Shown: positions 30,441 to 37,641 of the stretch, piece after piece
How the letters are laid out: each line of letters starts with the position of its first letter
How positions within the stretch are numbered: the stretch's first letter is position 1
From: Lachnospiraceae bacterium
Lineage (GTDB): Bacteria > Bacillota > Clostridia > Lachnospirales > Lachnospiraceae
Direction: 5' to 3'
NCBI GenBank assembly: GCA_017443065.1
Contig: JAFSPF010000094.1
Coordinates: 1 to 48,579, forward strand
DNA length: 48,579 nucleotides
Made by a program: the position numbers and the translations under genes
Notes under the pieces: generated by a model
Seen by the model: the letters and a program-made list of their open reading frames with translations, nothing else
What the model was told of the DNA's origin: nothing
Database searches by the model: none

Positions 30441-32108
30441 ATGGAACAACAGCAATACACGATGGAAAGCGCAGTTCTCGCTGCACAGCAGGACAAGGCG
30501 GACGCGTTTGCTTTCCTTTACGAAAATACCTGGGAGAGCAAATTCCGCGTTGCCAGACAGTATATGAAAAATGATGCCGACGCGGAGGATGTTCTGCAGG
30601 AAGCGTATCTGAGAGCCTGGAAGAGCCTGAAGACACTGAAGGACCCGGGGACGTTTTCTTCCTGGCTGACAACGATTGTGTCACGCACGGCATTGAATAC
30701 ACTGAAGAGAAAACAGCCGCTGCTGTTTTCCGAAATGGATGCGGAAAACGAGGATGGCGAGGCTTATACCTGGGAGCAGGAGGACTTCCGCACGGAGTAC
30801 CGTCCGGAGCAAGCCTATACGGAGCAGGAACGCAGGATCATCCTGCATGAAATGATCGATTCCCTCTCAGATGAGCAGAGGATGTGCGTACTGATGTATT
30901 ATGTCGACGAGCAGCCGGTGAAGGATATCGCGGAAGCCGCAGGCTGCCCGGAAAACACCGTCAAATCCCGCCTGAATTACGGGCGAAAAAAGTTAAAGGC
31001 GAAGGCGGAGGAACTGGAGAAGAAAGGATATCACCTCTACGGGCTCCCGGCAGCAGGCCTGTTGCGTTACCTGTTGAAGGATACGGAACTCTCAACGGAA
31101 GAAGCCGGTGTGATCCGCGAAGCGATGAGACGTTCGGCAGAAAAGGTTTTGCGGGAGAGTGGGTCAGCAGGCATGTATGCGGAGCTGGTCGCGGAGGGCG
31201 TGGCAGCGAAGTCCGCCGGTACGGCTGCAGTCGCTGCTTCCGGCCTGGGGATCAAAGTCGCTGCGGCGGTGATCGGTGTTGCGCTGATCGGCGGAATTTA
31301 CGGTGTTTCCCGCTTCGGCGGTGGGGCGGGTACGGAACAGGCATCCACGGCGGAGCTGACGGCGGAAAGTGAAGGAGATACGACCACGGGCGAAACATCG
31401 GATGCAGGCGTGACGAACGGCCCGGAAGAAGGCGGAAGCGGAGCAGGTGAAGCGGACAACCGCCCGGAGATTCCCGACAGTGGTTTTGTGGATGAAGAGA
31501 CAGCACGGGCGATACAGGAAACCCTGCCGACGGAGGCCAGGGCACGGATCGAACGAGATCTCGCAGGGCTTGAAGAAGGGGATGGCGTGCAGTGGCTTTA
31601 TTTTGATGATGATCCCTACCCCGAACTGCTGATCACGGACACGTCCACGGTGGAGGAGCAGGGCACCCCGACCTATTACATGTTTTACGGTGCAACGGGG
31701 GAACAGATCCGCATGAGGATGCGGGGACAGGAGGCTCCTTTCCAACTGCTCGGGTATCTCAACGGCGGACAATACTTTGTACCCGGTGAGGGGCTGATTC
31801 TGGATGAGCATTTTCAGGACGAAGGCAGGACCGGTGACATAAGCGAAATGGTGACAATGGTATTTCGTATGGAAGAGCCGGGTTTCATTGACTATCAGTA
31901 TATTTTGTCCCGTTCCAACTGGGAGGTGGATACTTCCGTTGACCCTGCGGTACGCAAACTGCTGCCGGAGGGGATTTACCGCTATCAGATGGCCGACGAA
32001 AACATGCAACCATCCGACATCACGGAGGAGGAATACATCCGCCTGCATTATTATGAAGACGCCAGGCATCTGTCCGGTACCGGCTGGCCAAACGGCTTTC
32101 CGGACTGA
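30441..32108 (+). CDS. ECF sigma factor fused to a transmembrane helix and extracytoplasmic domain
   Basis: The ATG at 30441 follows GGGGAGG by 10 bases and gives 555 residues. Residues 20-95 form sigma region 2 (ARQYMKNDADAEDVLQEAYL) and about 140-187 form region 4 (SDEQRMCVLMYYVDEQPVKD, then GCPENTVKSRLNYGRKKL). A helical linker follows, then one transmembrane helix at about 268-289 (IKVAAAVIGVALIGGIYGVS). A Thr/Gly/Glu-rich spacer and an outer domain of about 190 residues (LEEGDGVQWLYFDDDPYPEL ...) complete the chain. A sigma factor tied to the membrane would need release, perhaps by proteolysis, to reach most promoters. The frame is continuous, with no sign of an artefactual join. Confidence 0.85.
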   Translation: MEQQQYTMESAVLAAQQDKADAFAFLYENTWESKFRVARQYMKNDADAEDVLQEAYLRAWKSLKTLKDPGTFSSWLTTIVSRTALNTLKRKQPLLFSEMDAENEDGEAYTWEQEDFRTEYRPEQAYTEQERRIILHEMIDSLSDEQRMCVLMYYVDEQPVKDIAEAAGCPENTVKSRLNYGRKKLKAKAEELEKKGYHLYGLPAAGLLRYLLKDTELSTEEAGVIREAMRRSAEKVLRESGSAGMYAELVAEGVAAKSAGTAAVAASGLGIKVAAAVIGVALIGGIYGVSRFGGGAGTEQASTAELTAESEGDTTTGETSDAGVTNGPEEGGSGAGEADNRPEIPDSGFVDEETARAIQETLPTEARARIERDLAGLEEGDGVQWLYFDDDPYPELLITDTSTVEEQGTPTYYMFYGATGEQIRMRMRGQEAPFQLLGYLNGGQYFVPGEGLILDEHFQDEGRTGDISEMVTMVFRMEEPGFIDYQYILSRSNWEVDTSVDPAVRKLLPEGIYRYQMADENMQPSDITEEEYIRLHYYEDARHLSGTGWPNGFPD

Positions 32109-32128
32109 GCAGTAACATCAAGCCGCTT

Positions 32129-32158
32129 TTGACCGCGTTTTTCTGCCTGTGGTATACT
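32129..32158 (+). promoter_or_regulatory. Promoter of the acyl-ACP thioesterase gene
   Basis: TTGACC (32129-32134) and TATACT (32153-32158, in TGTGGTATACT) are spaced 18 bases apart. Transcription should begin within a few bases of the ATG at 32166, so the message may lack a leader. No Shine-Dalgarno sequence is present. Confidence 0.6.
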
Positions 32159-32174
32159 TGATTGCATGTATACC
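32151..32174. promoter_or_regulatory. Inverted repeat across the -10 and start codon
   Basis: GGTATAC (32151-32157) and GTATACC (32168-32174) form a perfect inverted repeat with a 10-base centre. It covers the -10 element and the first codons, an ideal place for a repressor. No known fatty-acid regulator site (FapR or FabT type) was recognised in it. Confidence 0.5.
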
Positions 32175-32945
32175 TATGATTCCCGCATTCGTTACAGTGA
32201 AACGGATACCGATTTACAACTGACGATCGAGGCGCTGATTAATTATTTTCAGGACGCCTCCACCTTTCAGACGCAGGATGCCGGCGCGGGCTGGCATTAT
32301 CTGCATGAGCAGGGTCTGGCCTGGGTGCTGGCCTACTGGCAGATTGATATCAGGAGGCTGCCGGCGCTGTATGAGCGCGTGCGGATCGGCACGGTGCCGT
32401 ATGCCCTGAAGGGCTTTTCCGGCCTGCGCAATTACTGCATGGATGCGCTGGATGAGGACGGAAGAGAAACCGGGGAGCGTCTTGCGGTGGCCAATTCCTT
32501 CTGGGCGCTGATGGACATGAAGGACATGGTGCCCGCGCGGATCTCGGAGGAGCACGCCTCGCACTATGCGCTGGAAGAGAAGCTCGAAATGGAATACCGT
32601 GACCGCAAGATCCGCCTGCCGAAGGAAGAGGGGGTGCAGGGTGTTCCCGTCACGGTGCATTCCCATCATCTGGATTCCAACGGCCATGTCAACAACGGAC
32701 AGTACGTGGCGATCGCGATGGAGGCACTGGCGGAGTCCGGAGATGAAATCGCCTCGCATTTCACAAGAGAACACGGTGCGAAGGTGAAACGTCTCCGTGC
32801 GGAATACAAAAAGCAGGCGCATTTGGGGGACGTGCTGCTGCCCTTCTTTTTTGAACAGGGAGAAGAAGAGAACGGCACAAGGGTCCTGATCGTGGATCTC
32901 AGGCTTTCGGGAGAGAGCTGTTGTGTGGTGGAGATCAGCGCTTAA
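32166..32945 (+). CDS. Acyl-ACP thioesterase
   Basis: The 259-residue protein is a double-hotdog acyl-acyl carrier protein thioesterase of the FatA/FatB type. It releases free fatty acids from the fatty-acid synthesis carrier. The first hotdog has YSETDTDLQLTIEALINYFQ and WVLAYWQIDIRRLPALYERV. The second has the active-site-type motif HHLDSNGHVNNGQYV. The start is the ATG at 32166, next to the promoter and with no ribosome site. The end overlaps the stop codon of the convergent macrodomain gene by 4 bases. Other fatty-acid genes are absent here, though bioY (biotin uptake for acetyl-CoA carboxylase) is close by. Confidence 0.88.
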   Translation: MYTYDSRIRYSETDTDLQLTIEALINYFQDASTFQTQDAGAGWHYLHEQGLAWVLAYWQIDIRRLPALYERVRIGTVPYALKGFSGLRNYCMDALDEDGRETGERLAVANSFWALMDMKDMVPARISEEHASHYALEEKLEMEYRDRKIRLPKEEGVQGVPVTVHSHHLDSNGHVNNGQYVAIAMEALAESGDEIASHFTREHGAKVKRLRAEYKKQAHLGDVLLPFFFEQGEEENGTRVLIVDLRLSGESCCVVEISA

Positions 32946-33469
32946 AGAAGGCCCATCGCCTGCCGGTAGACCTGAAGCATTTCTTCGTCAAAGCAGACCA
33001 CAATCACACGGATATCATAAGAGGGGTTTTCCTTTTGCCATGCGTCGATGGCTTTCACCGTGATCTGCGCGGCCTCCTCCGCGGGATAGCCGTAGGAGCC
33101 GGCGGAGATGGCGGGAAAGGCGATGCTGTGAAGATCGTTTTCCTTTGCAAGATTCAGGGAATTCCGGTAGCATTCCGCAAGGAGCAGGGGCTCTTCCTCC
33201 GCGCCGGTATAAACGGGGCCAACGGTGTGAATGATATGCTTTGCCGGCAGCGCGTGACCGCCGGTGATCTTTGCCTCACCGGTTTCACAGCCGTTCAGCG
33301 TCCAGCACTCCGTCTGAAGCCCGGGGCCTGCGGCGGAATGAATGGCAAGATCGACACCGCCGAGACCGGCGAGCAGCGTTTTATTGGCGGCATTGACAAT
33401 CGCGTCCACCGGAAGTGTCGTGATATCGCCGACAAGCAGTTCAATTTGGTATTCCTGAATTTGCGACAT
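32942..33469 (-). CDS. Macrodomain protein (ADP-ribose / O-acetyl-ADP-ribose hydrolase type)
   Basis: This 175-residue single-domain protein has the macrodomain signatures VDAIVNAANKTLLAGLGGVD, ITGGHALPAKHIIHTVGP, and IAFPAISAGSYGYPAEEAAQ. They match YmdB-type enzymes that hydrolyse O-acetyl-ADP-ribose or remove ADP-ribose. The usual GGGGVD loop is GLGGVD here, a mild change. A sirtuin, whose product is O-acetyl-ADP-ribose, is encoded 2.5 kb away at 35440-36156. The gene is convergent with the thioesterase and overlaps its end by 4 bases. Confidence 0.9.
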   Translation of the reverse strand: MSQIQEYQIELLVGDITTLPVDAIVNAANKTLLAGLGGVDLAIHSAAGPGLQTECWTLNGCETGEAKITGGHALPAKHIIHTVGPVYTGAEEEPLLLAECYRNSLNLAKENDLHSIAFPAISAGSYGYPAEEAAQITVKAIDAWQKENPSYDIRVIVVCFDEEMLQVYRQAMGLL

Positions 33470-33506
33470 AAAGGAATTGTAACAGAAAACGGCACTTTTG
33501 AAAACA

Positions 33507-33515
33507 TGGTATAAT
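33507..33515 (+). promoter_or_regulatory. Extended -10 promoter of bioY
   Basis: TGGTATAAT is an extended -10 with a perfect TATAAT (33510-33515), 40 bases before the bioY start. No clear -35 is seen. No BirA-type operator was recognised. Confidence 0.55.
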
Positions 33516-33555
33516 GAGGACGGAGCCGATTTTTTTCAACACGGAAGGAAATGAA

Positions 33556-34170
33556 ATGAACAAAGAGAACGGACAGGAAAGCAAGGCGGGAAACAGCATG
33601 ACCAGACAGATGACGATGACGGCGCTGATGTGTGCGCTGCTGTGCGTGCTCTGCCCCGTGAGCGTGCCGATCGGGCCGGTGCCGGTCTCCCTCGGTGTCT
33701 TTGCCGTGTATCTGGTCTCTTTTGTTCTGGAACCCCTGCAGGCGGCATTGGCCTGTCTGCTCTATCTGCTGCTCGGCGCAGCGGGCCTTCCGGTCTTCGC
33801 GGGCTATCAGGCGGGCGTCGCGCGTGTGCTGGGACCGACCGGCGGATACCTTATCGGCTATCTGCCGCTGGCGCTGATTGCGGCCCGGGGTGTGCGCATG
33901 TCCTGTCTGCGGACAACACAGGGCAGCAGGATCCTGCGCTACGGCCTGCAGACGGCGGCCATGCTCCTCGGCCTGCTCCTTCTTTATATCCTCGGCACGG
34001 CGTACTTTGTGGTCTCCATGGAAGGAATGACGGTCGGAAAAGCGCTTGGCATCTGCGTCTTTCCCTTCATCCCCTTTGATCTTCTGAAAATCGCCGCGGC
34101 CCTGGTGGCGGGCAATGCCCTCTATACCGCACTTGTGCGCGCGCATCTCCTTGCGCCCTCCGTGCGTTGA
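33556..34170 (+). CDS. bioY: BioY-family biotin transporter S component
   Basis: The ATG at 33556 follows GGAAGGA at good spacing. The 204-residue membrane protein has the BioY pattern of about six helices: ALLCVLCPVSVPIGPVPVSL, VYLVSFVLEPLQAALACLLY, LLGAAGLPVFAGYQAG and the GPTGGYLIGYLPLALI signature. It is the substrate-binding unit of an ECF-type biotin importer. The shared energizing module (EcfA, EcfA', EcfT) is not in this window. A short hydrophilic N-terminus precedes the first helix. A hairpin follows the gene. Confidence 0.92.
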   Translation: MNKENGQESKAGNSMTRQMTMTALMCALLCVLCPVSVPIGPVPVSLGVFAVYLVSFVLEPLQAALACLLYLLLGAAGLPVFAGYQAGVARVLGPTGGYLIGYLPLALIAARGVRMSCLRTTQGSRILRYGLQTAAMLLGLLLLYILGTAYFVVSMEGMTVGKALGICVFPFIPFDLLKIAAALVAGNALYTALVRAHLLAPSVR

Positions 34171-34172
34171 GG

Positions 34173-34206
34173 AATGCGCCAAAAAAAGCGCATTTATCGG
34201 TTTTTT
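34173..34206 (+). terminator. Probable terminator of bioY
   Basis: AATGCGC (34173-34179) pairs with GCGCATT (34188-34194) around an A-rich 8-base loop. TTTTTT follows six bases later. The gap between stem and T-run makes it less than ideal. Confidence 0.6.
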
Positions 34207-34230
34207 CTCTTCCAAAACATCCGCTGTTAA

Positions 34231-34239
34231 TGATATAAT
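34231..34239 (+). promoter_or_regulatory. Extended -10 promoter of the S1-domain gene
   Basis: TGATATAAT is an extended -10 with a perfect TATAAT (34234-34239), about 80 bases before the start codon. The leader it produces contains the hairpin at 34249-34272. Confidence 0.6.
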
Positions 34240-34248
34240 GGCTTGTGG

Positions 34249-34272
34249 GAAATACGGAGCAAGCCGTATTTC
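34249..34272 (+). promoter_or_regulatory. Leader hairpin of the S1-domain gene
   Basis: GAAATACGG (34249-34257) pairs perfectly with CCGTATTTC (34264-34272) around a 6-base loop, followed by TTTAT. GCTTG (34241-34245) can instead pair with CAAGC (34260-34264), which would break the first stem. Two exclusive folds just after the transcription start suggest attenuation or autoregulation. Confidence 0.5.
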
Positions 34273-34318
34273 TTTATAGTGAACAGTCATGACATTACCC
34301 GGGAGGAAGCAAAACAGT

Positions 34319-35440
34319 ATGGAAGACCAACAGATCAGGGAAGTAACACAGGAGGCGGTGGACACTGCGGCGCATGCCGTGGAGGAAAGCGCAAAGGCCG
34401 TCACGCAGGCGGTGGAAACGGCGGCGGAAAACAAGGAAGCGGTGAATGCGGCGGCGCATGCCGTGGAGGAAACCGCAAAGGCGGTCGGAAACGCCGTGGA
34501 AACCGCAAGTGAAAACGCAAGCGCCTTCCGTTCCAAAGAAAGCATGGATGATTACAAGGATGCCATCGATAATTCCATGCGCAAGATTGATGTGGGCGAC
34601 GTCGTGAAGGGAACCGTGATCTCGGTTTCGGAGGAAGAAGCGACGGTTGATCTTGCGCACTATGCCGCAGGCATCGTCCGCCGGCAGGATTTCAGCTTTA
34701 ACCCGAAGTTTAGTCTGCTGGATGATGTGCGGATCGGGGATGAGATCACCGCCGTCGTCAAGCGTGCGGATGACGGGCACGGCAACCTCCTGCTCTCCGT
34801 AAAGGATGCGGCGCAGAAGCTGTCCTGGGATATCTTAAAGGACGCGATGAAGGAAAAGAAGAACATTTCCGTGAAGGTCACCGAAGCCGTCAAGGCGGGT
34901 GTCCTTGCCTATCCGGAGGGGCTCAGGGCCTTTATCCCGGTGTCGAAGCTTTCCCTCTCCCGCGTGGAGGACAGCGAGCTTCCCTCCTTTGTCGGAAAGA
35001 CGATGGAGGTGCGCGTCGTCACCTGTGATCCGGAGGAGAAAAAACTCGTGCTTTCCGCAAAGGACATTTTGCGGGAAAAGGCGGATCAGGAACGCGCCGC
35101 GAAGATTTCAAACGTGAAGCCGGGTCTGGTAACGGAGGGAACGGTGGAGACGCTGACAGACTTCGGCGCCTTTGTGGACATCGGTGAGGGCTTAAGCGGC
35201 CTCGTGCATGTCTCCCGTATCTCTCACGAACGCGTGAAGCTGCCCTCGGATGTCTTAAAGGTCGGGGATAAGGTCAAGGTCAGGGTGATGCAGGTCAAGG
35301 ACGGCAAGATCTCCCTCTCCATGAAGGATGTGGAGGACGCACAGCCGGTGGAAAAGGTGGAGGAGGAGCATGTCGAATACAAATCCGGCGGGGAAGTGAC
35401 CACCTCCCTTGCGGATCTGATCAAACAGGCGGGATTCTGA
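34319..35440 (+). CDS. S1-domain RNA-binding protein (ribosomal protein S1-like)
   Basis: The ATG at 34319 lies 12 bases after GGGAGG and gives 373 residues. Residues 13-40 and 41-68 are a tandem 28-residue amphipathic repeat (AAHAVEE(S/T)AKAV core). Three S1 OB-fold domains follow at about 95-165, 180-255 and 270-340. The last is the most typical (GLVTEGTVETLTDFGAFVDI, LSGLVHVSRISHERVK). Firmicute S1-like proteins with fewer repeats than E. coli S1 help mRNA binding or stability. The stop overlaps the sirtuin start by one base. The N-terminal repeat is not a usual part of the family. Confidence 0.85.
   Translation: MEDQQIREVTQEAVDTAAHAVEESAKAVTQAVETAAENKEAVNAAAHAVEETAKAVGNAVETASENASAFRSKESMDDYKDAIDNSMRKIDVGDVVKGTVISVSEEEATVDLAHYAAGIVRRQDFSFNPKFSLLDDVRIGDEITAVVKRADDGHGNLLLSVKDAAQKLSWDILKDAMKEKKNISVKVTEAVKAGVLAYPEGLRAFIPVSKLSLSRVEDSELPSFVGKTMEVRVVTCDPEEKKLVLSAKDILREKADQERAAKISNVKPGLVTEGTVETLTDFGAFVDIGEGLSGLVHVSRISHERVKLPSDVLKVGDKVKVRVMQVKDGKISLSMKDVEDAQPVEKVEEEHVEYKSGGEVTTSLADLIKQAGF
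34355..34522 (+). repeat. In-frame 84-bp tandem duplication in the S1-domain gene
   Basis: Bases 34355-34438 and 34439-34522 encode two 28-residue copies (AVDTAAHAVEESAKAV... and AVNAAAHAVEETAKAV...). The DNA is also similar, for example GCGGCGCATGCCGTGGAGGA in both. Exact codon length and retained frame indicate a duplication kept by selection or recent in age. Confidence 0.75.
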
Positions 35441-36156
35441 TGACAGAAATCGAAAAGCTGAAGGAACTCATCGACGCGACGGACAACATCGTCTTTTTCG
35501 GCGGTGCGGGCGTCTCCACGGAAAGCGGCATCCCCGATTTCCGTTCCCAGGACGGCCTGTACGCGATGAAATACAAGTACCCGCCGGAGCAGATCGTCAG
35601 CCACTCCTTCTACGTGAGCCGTCCGGAGGAATTTTTCGAATTCTACCGTGACAAGATGCTGGCCCCGGACGCAAAGCCGAATGCAGCACACTGTAAGCTT
35701 GCGGAATGGGAGGCGCAGGGCAAGTGCCGCGCCGTCATCACGCAAAACATCGACGGCCTGCATCAGGCCGCCGGCTCGAAGAAGGTGCTGGAGCTGCATG
35801 GCAGCGTGCAGCGCAATTACTGCGAAAAGTGCGGCAAGTTCTTTGATATTCATTATATGCTGGAGGGCGAAGGGGTTCCGGTCTGTGACGCCTGCGGCGG
35901 ACGTGTCAAGCCGGACGTCGTCCTATATGAAGAGGGTCTGGACCAGAAGATCATCGCGGAATCGGTGGAGTTCATCCGCAACGCGGACGTGCTGATCATC
36001 GGCGGAACCTCGCTCGTGGTTTATCCGGCCGCGGGACTGATTGATTATTACCGCGGAGATAAACTTGTCGTCGTCAACAAATCACCGACCCCCCGGGACA
36101 AACAGGCGGATCTGCTTGTGCAGGGGGCGATCGGAGAGATTTTCTCGCAACTGTAG
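35440..36156 (+). CDS. cobB: Sirtuin NAD-dependent protein deacylase
   Basis: The 238-residue Sir2 enzyme removes acyl groups from lysines using NAD, producing O-acetyl-ADP-ribose and nicotinamide. It has FFGGAGVSTESGIPDFRSQD for NAD binding, the TQNIDGLHQAAG motif and the catalytic His in LELHGSVQRNYC. The four zinc cysteines are present (CEKC and CDAC), as are GGTSLVVYPAA and VNKSPTP. Length is normal. The start overlaps the stop of the S1 gene by one base. The hydroxyacid dehydrogenase gene follows after 22 bases. A macrodomain protein that could use its product is encoded nearby on the other strand. Confidence 0.93.
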   Translation: MTEIEKLKELIDATDNIVFFGGAGVSTESGIPDFRSQDGLYAMKYKYPPEQIVSHSFYVSRPEEFFEFYRDKMLAPDAKPNAAHCKLAEWEAQGKCRAVITQNIDGLHQAAGSKKVLELHGSVQRNYCEKCGKFFDIHYMLEGEGVPVCDACGGRVKPDVVLYEEGLDQKIIAESVEFIRNADVLIIGGTSLVVYPAAGLIDYYRGDKLVVVNKSPTPRDKQADLLVQGAIGEIFSQL

Positions 36157-36178
36157 CTTCACTTCGGGAGGGAACGTC

Positions 36179-37150
36179 ATGGCGGAAAAAAACATACTCA
36201 TCGCACTTTCCAGCGCACAGCAGAAGCATAAAGACCTGTATTCCTCGGTCGCGAACGGCAGCACGCACAGCTGCCGTTTGACCTGTAAGGCAACGGAGGA
36301 TGTCACAAAGGAGGATATGCAGGGCGTCAATGCCGTGATCGGCTATGTGCCGATGGACATCCTGAAGACCTCGGAGGCGCTCGAATGGGTGCATTTATCC
36401 TGGTCCGGCGTGGATGCCTTTATCGGTCCTGACGGCCTTTCCGAAAGCGTTACGGTCTGCAACGCCCGCGGGGCGCACGGTCTGGCCGTTTCGGAGCATA
36501 TGCTGGCGCTGACGATGGCGCTGGTGCGCAGGCTTCACCAGTACCGCGATAACCAGAACGAGGCCGTCTGGAAGCAGATGGGAAACACGATTTCCATCGA
36601 AGGCGCGACGATCGCGGTGCTCGGCATCGGCAACATCGGCGGAGATTACGCCCGCAAGGTCAAGGCGCTCGGGGCGCATGTCCTCGGTGTGCGCCGCACG
36701 AACGGCGAAAAGCCGGAGGGCGTGGACGAGCAGTTCCTGATCGGTGATCTGGACAAGGTGCTGGCGCGTGCGGACATCGTGGCGATGAACCTGCCGGGCG
36801 GCGAGGCCACAAACAACCTGATGAACGAAGAGACCCTGCGGAAGATGAAGAAGGGCGCCTTCCTCGTCAATGTCGGCCGCGGCACGTCGATTGACCAGGA
36901 GGCACTGGTGAAGGTATTGGAGGAAGAGCACCTGGGCGGCGCGGCCATCGACGTCTGTGTGCCGGAGCCGCTGCCTGCCGATCATCCGCTCTGGAAGGCG
37001 AAAAACCTCATCCTGACCCCCCATGTCGCCAGCAACTACCTCCTGGCGGAGACCTTTGAGCGCTTTGTGCGTATTTCCGCGGAGAATCTGAAGCGCTATG
37101 CGAACGGAGAGCCGCTGGAGAACGTGGTGGACCGCACGACAGGCTATTGA
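36179..37150 (+). CDS. D-2-hydroxyacid dehydrogenase family protein
   Basis: The ATG at 36179 lies 6 bases after GGGAGGG; the frame is open further upstream but that part overlaps the sirtuin. The 323-residue protein has the NAD-binding GxGxxG motif (TIAVLGIGNIGGDYARKV), the catalytic-type Arg region (GAFLVNVGRGTSIDQEALVK), the Glu in DVCVPEPLPADHPLW and the His in ILTPHVASNY. It should reduce a 2-keto acid or oxidise a D-2-hydroxy acid. The substrate is not clear. It probably shares a transcript with the S1 and sirtuin genes. A poor A-rich tract but no clear terminator follows. Confidence 0.85.
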   Translation: MAEKNILIALSSAQQKHKDLYSSVANGSTHSCRLTCKATEDVTKEDMQGVNAVIGYVPMDILKTSEALEWVHLSWSGVDAFIGPDGLSESVTVCNARGAHGLAVSEHMLALTMALVRRLHQYRDNQNEAVWKQMGNTISIEGATIAVLGIGNIGGDYARKVKALGAHVLGVRRTNGEKPEGVDEQFLIGDLDKVLARADIVAMNLPGGEATNNLMNEETLRKMKKGAFLVNVGRGTSIDQEALVKVLEEEHLGGAAIDVCVPEPLPADHPLWKAKNLILTPHVASNYLLAETFERFVRISAENLKRYANGEPLENVVDRTTGY

Positions 37151-37192
37151 GGAAACTTATAAAAAAAATATAAACTTATTTCCGGAAAACGC

Positions 37193-37221
37193 TTGCATCT
37201 TCTTTCCGGATATGCTATTGT
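37193..37221 (+). promoter_or_regulatory. Promoter of the rpsF-ssb-rpsR operon
   Basis: TTGCAT (37193-37198) and TATTGT (37216-37221) are spaced 17 bases apart. The TTTCCGGA sequence appears on both sides of the -35 (about 37179 and 37203) as a direct repeat. The transcript would carry a leader of about 65 bases. Confidence 0.6.
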
Positions 37222-37227
37222 GTATAA

Positions 37228-37290
37228 CCGTGATGATTGATCCTTGCTCCGGGCATGTTCCGGGGCCGCAGACCAAAAGGAGGAAACTGC
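37228..37290 (+). promoter_or_regulatory. rpsF leader, possible S6:S18 autoregulatory site
   Basis: The leader contains CTCCGGGCATGTTCCGGGGC, where CCGG can pair with CCGG around a small loop, and a CCG-rich segment before AAAAGGAGG. Many bacteria carry an S6:S18-binding RNA in this leader that mimics the rRNA site. The position is right, but I have not matched the full consensus. Confidence 0.35.
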
Positions 37291-37641
37291 ATGAACAAGT
37301 ATGAATTGGCCGTTGTGATCAGTGCAAAGGCAGAGGAAGACGCCCGTACGGGCGCACTCGAAAAGTGCAAGGCGCTGGTCGAGAGATTCGGGGGTCAGAT
37401 CGGCAAGGTCGATGAATGGGGCAAGAAACGCCTCGCCTATGAAATCGACAAAATGACCGAGGGCTTCTACTATTTTATCAAGTTCGAGGCGGAGCCGACG
37501 GCACCCGCAGAAATCGAATCCCGCGTCCGTATCGTGGACAATGTCATCCGCTATCTGCTTGTCAAGGATGATGACGACCTTGTCACCAATCAAACAGAAG
37601 ACGAAGAGATCGAAGAAGAAAGGGATGACTTGGATGAATAA
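37291..37641 (+). CDS. rpsF: 30S ribosomal protein S6
   Basis: The ATG at 37291 follows AAAAGGAGG. The 116-residue product has the S6 pattern YELAVVISAKAEEDARTGAL, IGKVDEWGKKRLAYEIDKMT and GFYYFIKFEAEP. It ends in the acidic tail common for S6 (TEDEEIEEERDDLDE). It binds the central domain of 16S rRNA as a dimer with S18, which is encoded two genes downstream. The stop overlaps the ssb start by 8 bases, which couples their translation. Confidence 0.96.
   Translation: MNKYELAVVISAKAEEDARTGALEKCKALVERFGGQIGKVDEWGKKRLAYEIDKMTEGFYYFIKFEAEPTAPAEIESRVRIVDNVIRYLLVKDDDDLVTNQTEDEEIEEERDDLDE

Noticed and set aside
33295-34545. Open frame of about 416 codons on the minus strand across bioY
   Set aside because: It covers parts of three recognised features, including the promoter of bioY, and its composition is not protein-like.
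36041-36178. Upstream extension of the hydroxyacid dehydrogenase frame
   Set aside because: It overlaps the sirtuin gene in another frame. The ATG at 36179 has a strong GGGAGGG site and begins the family N-terminus.
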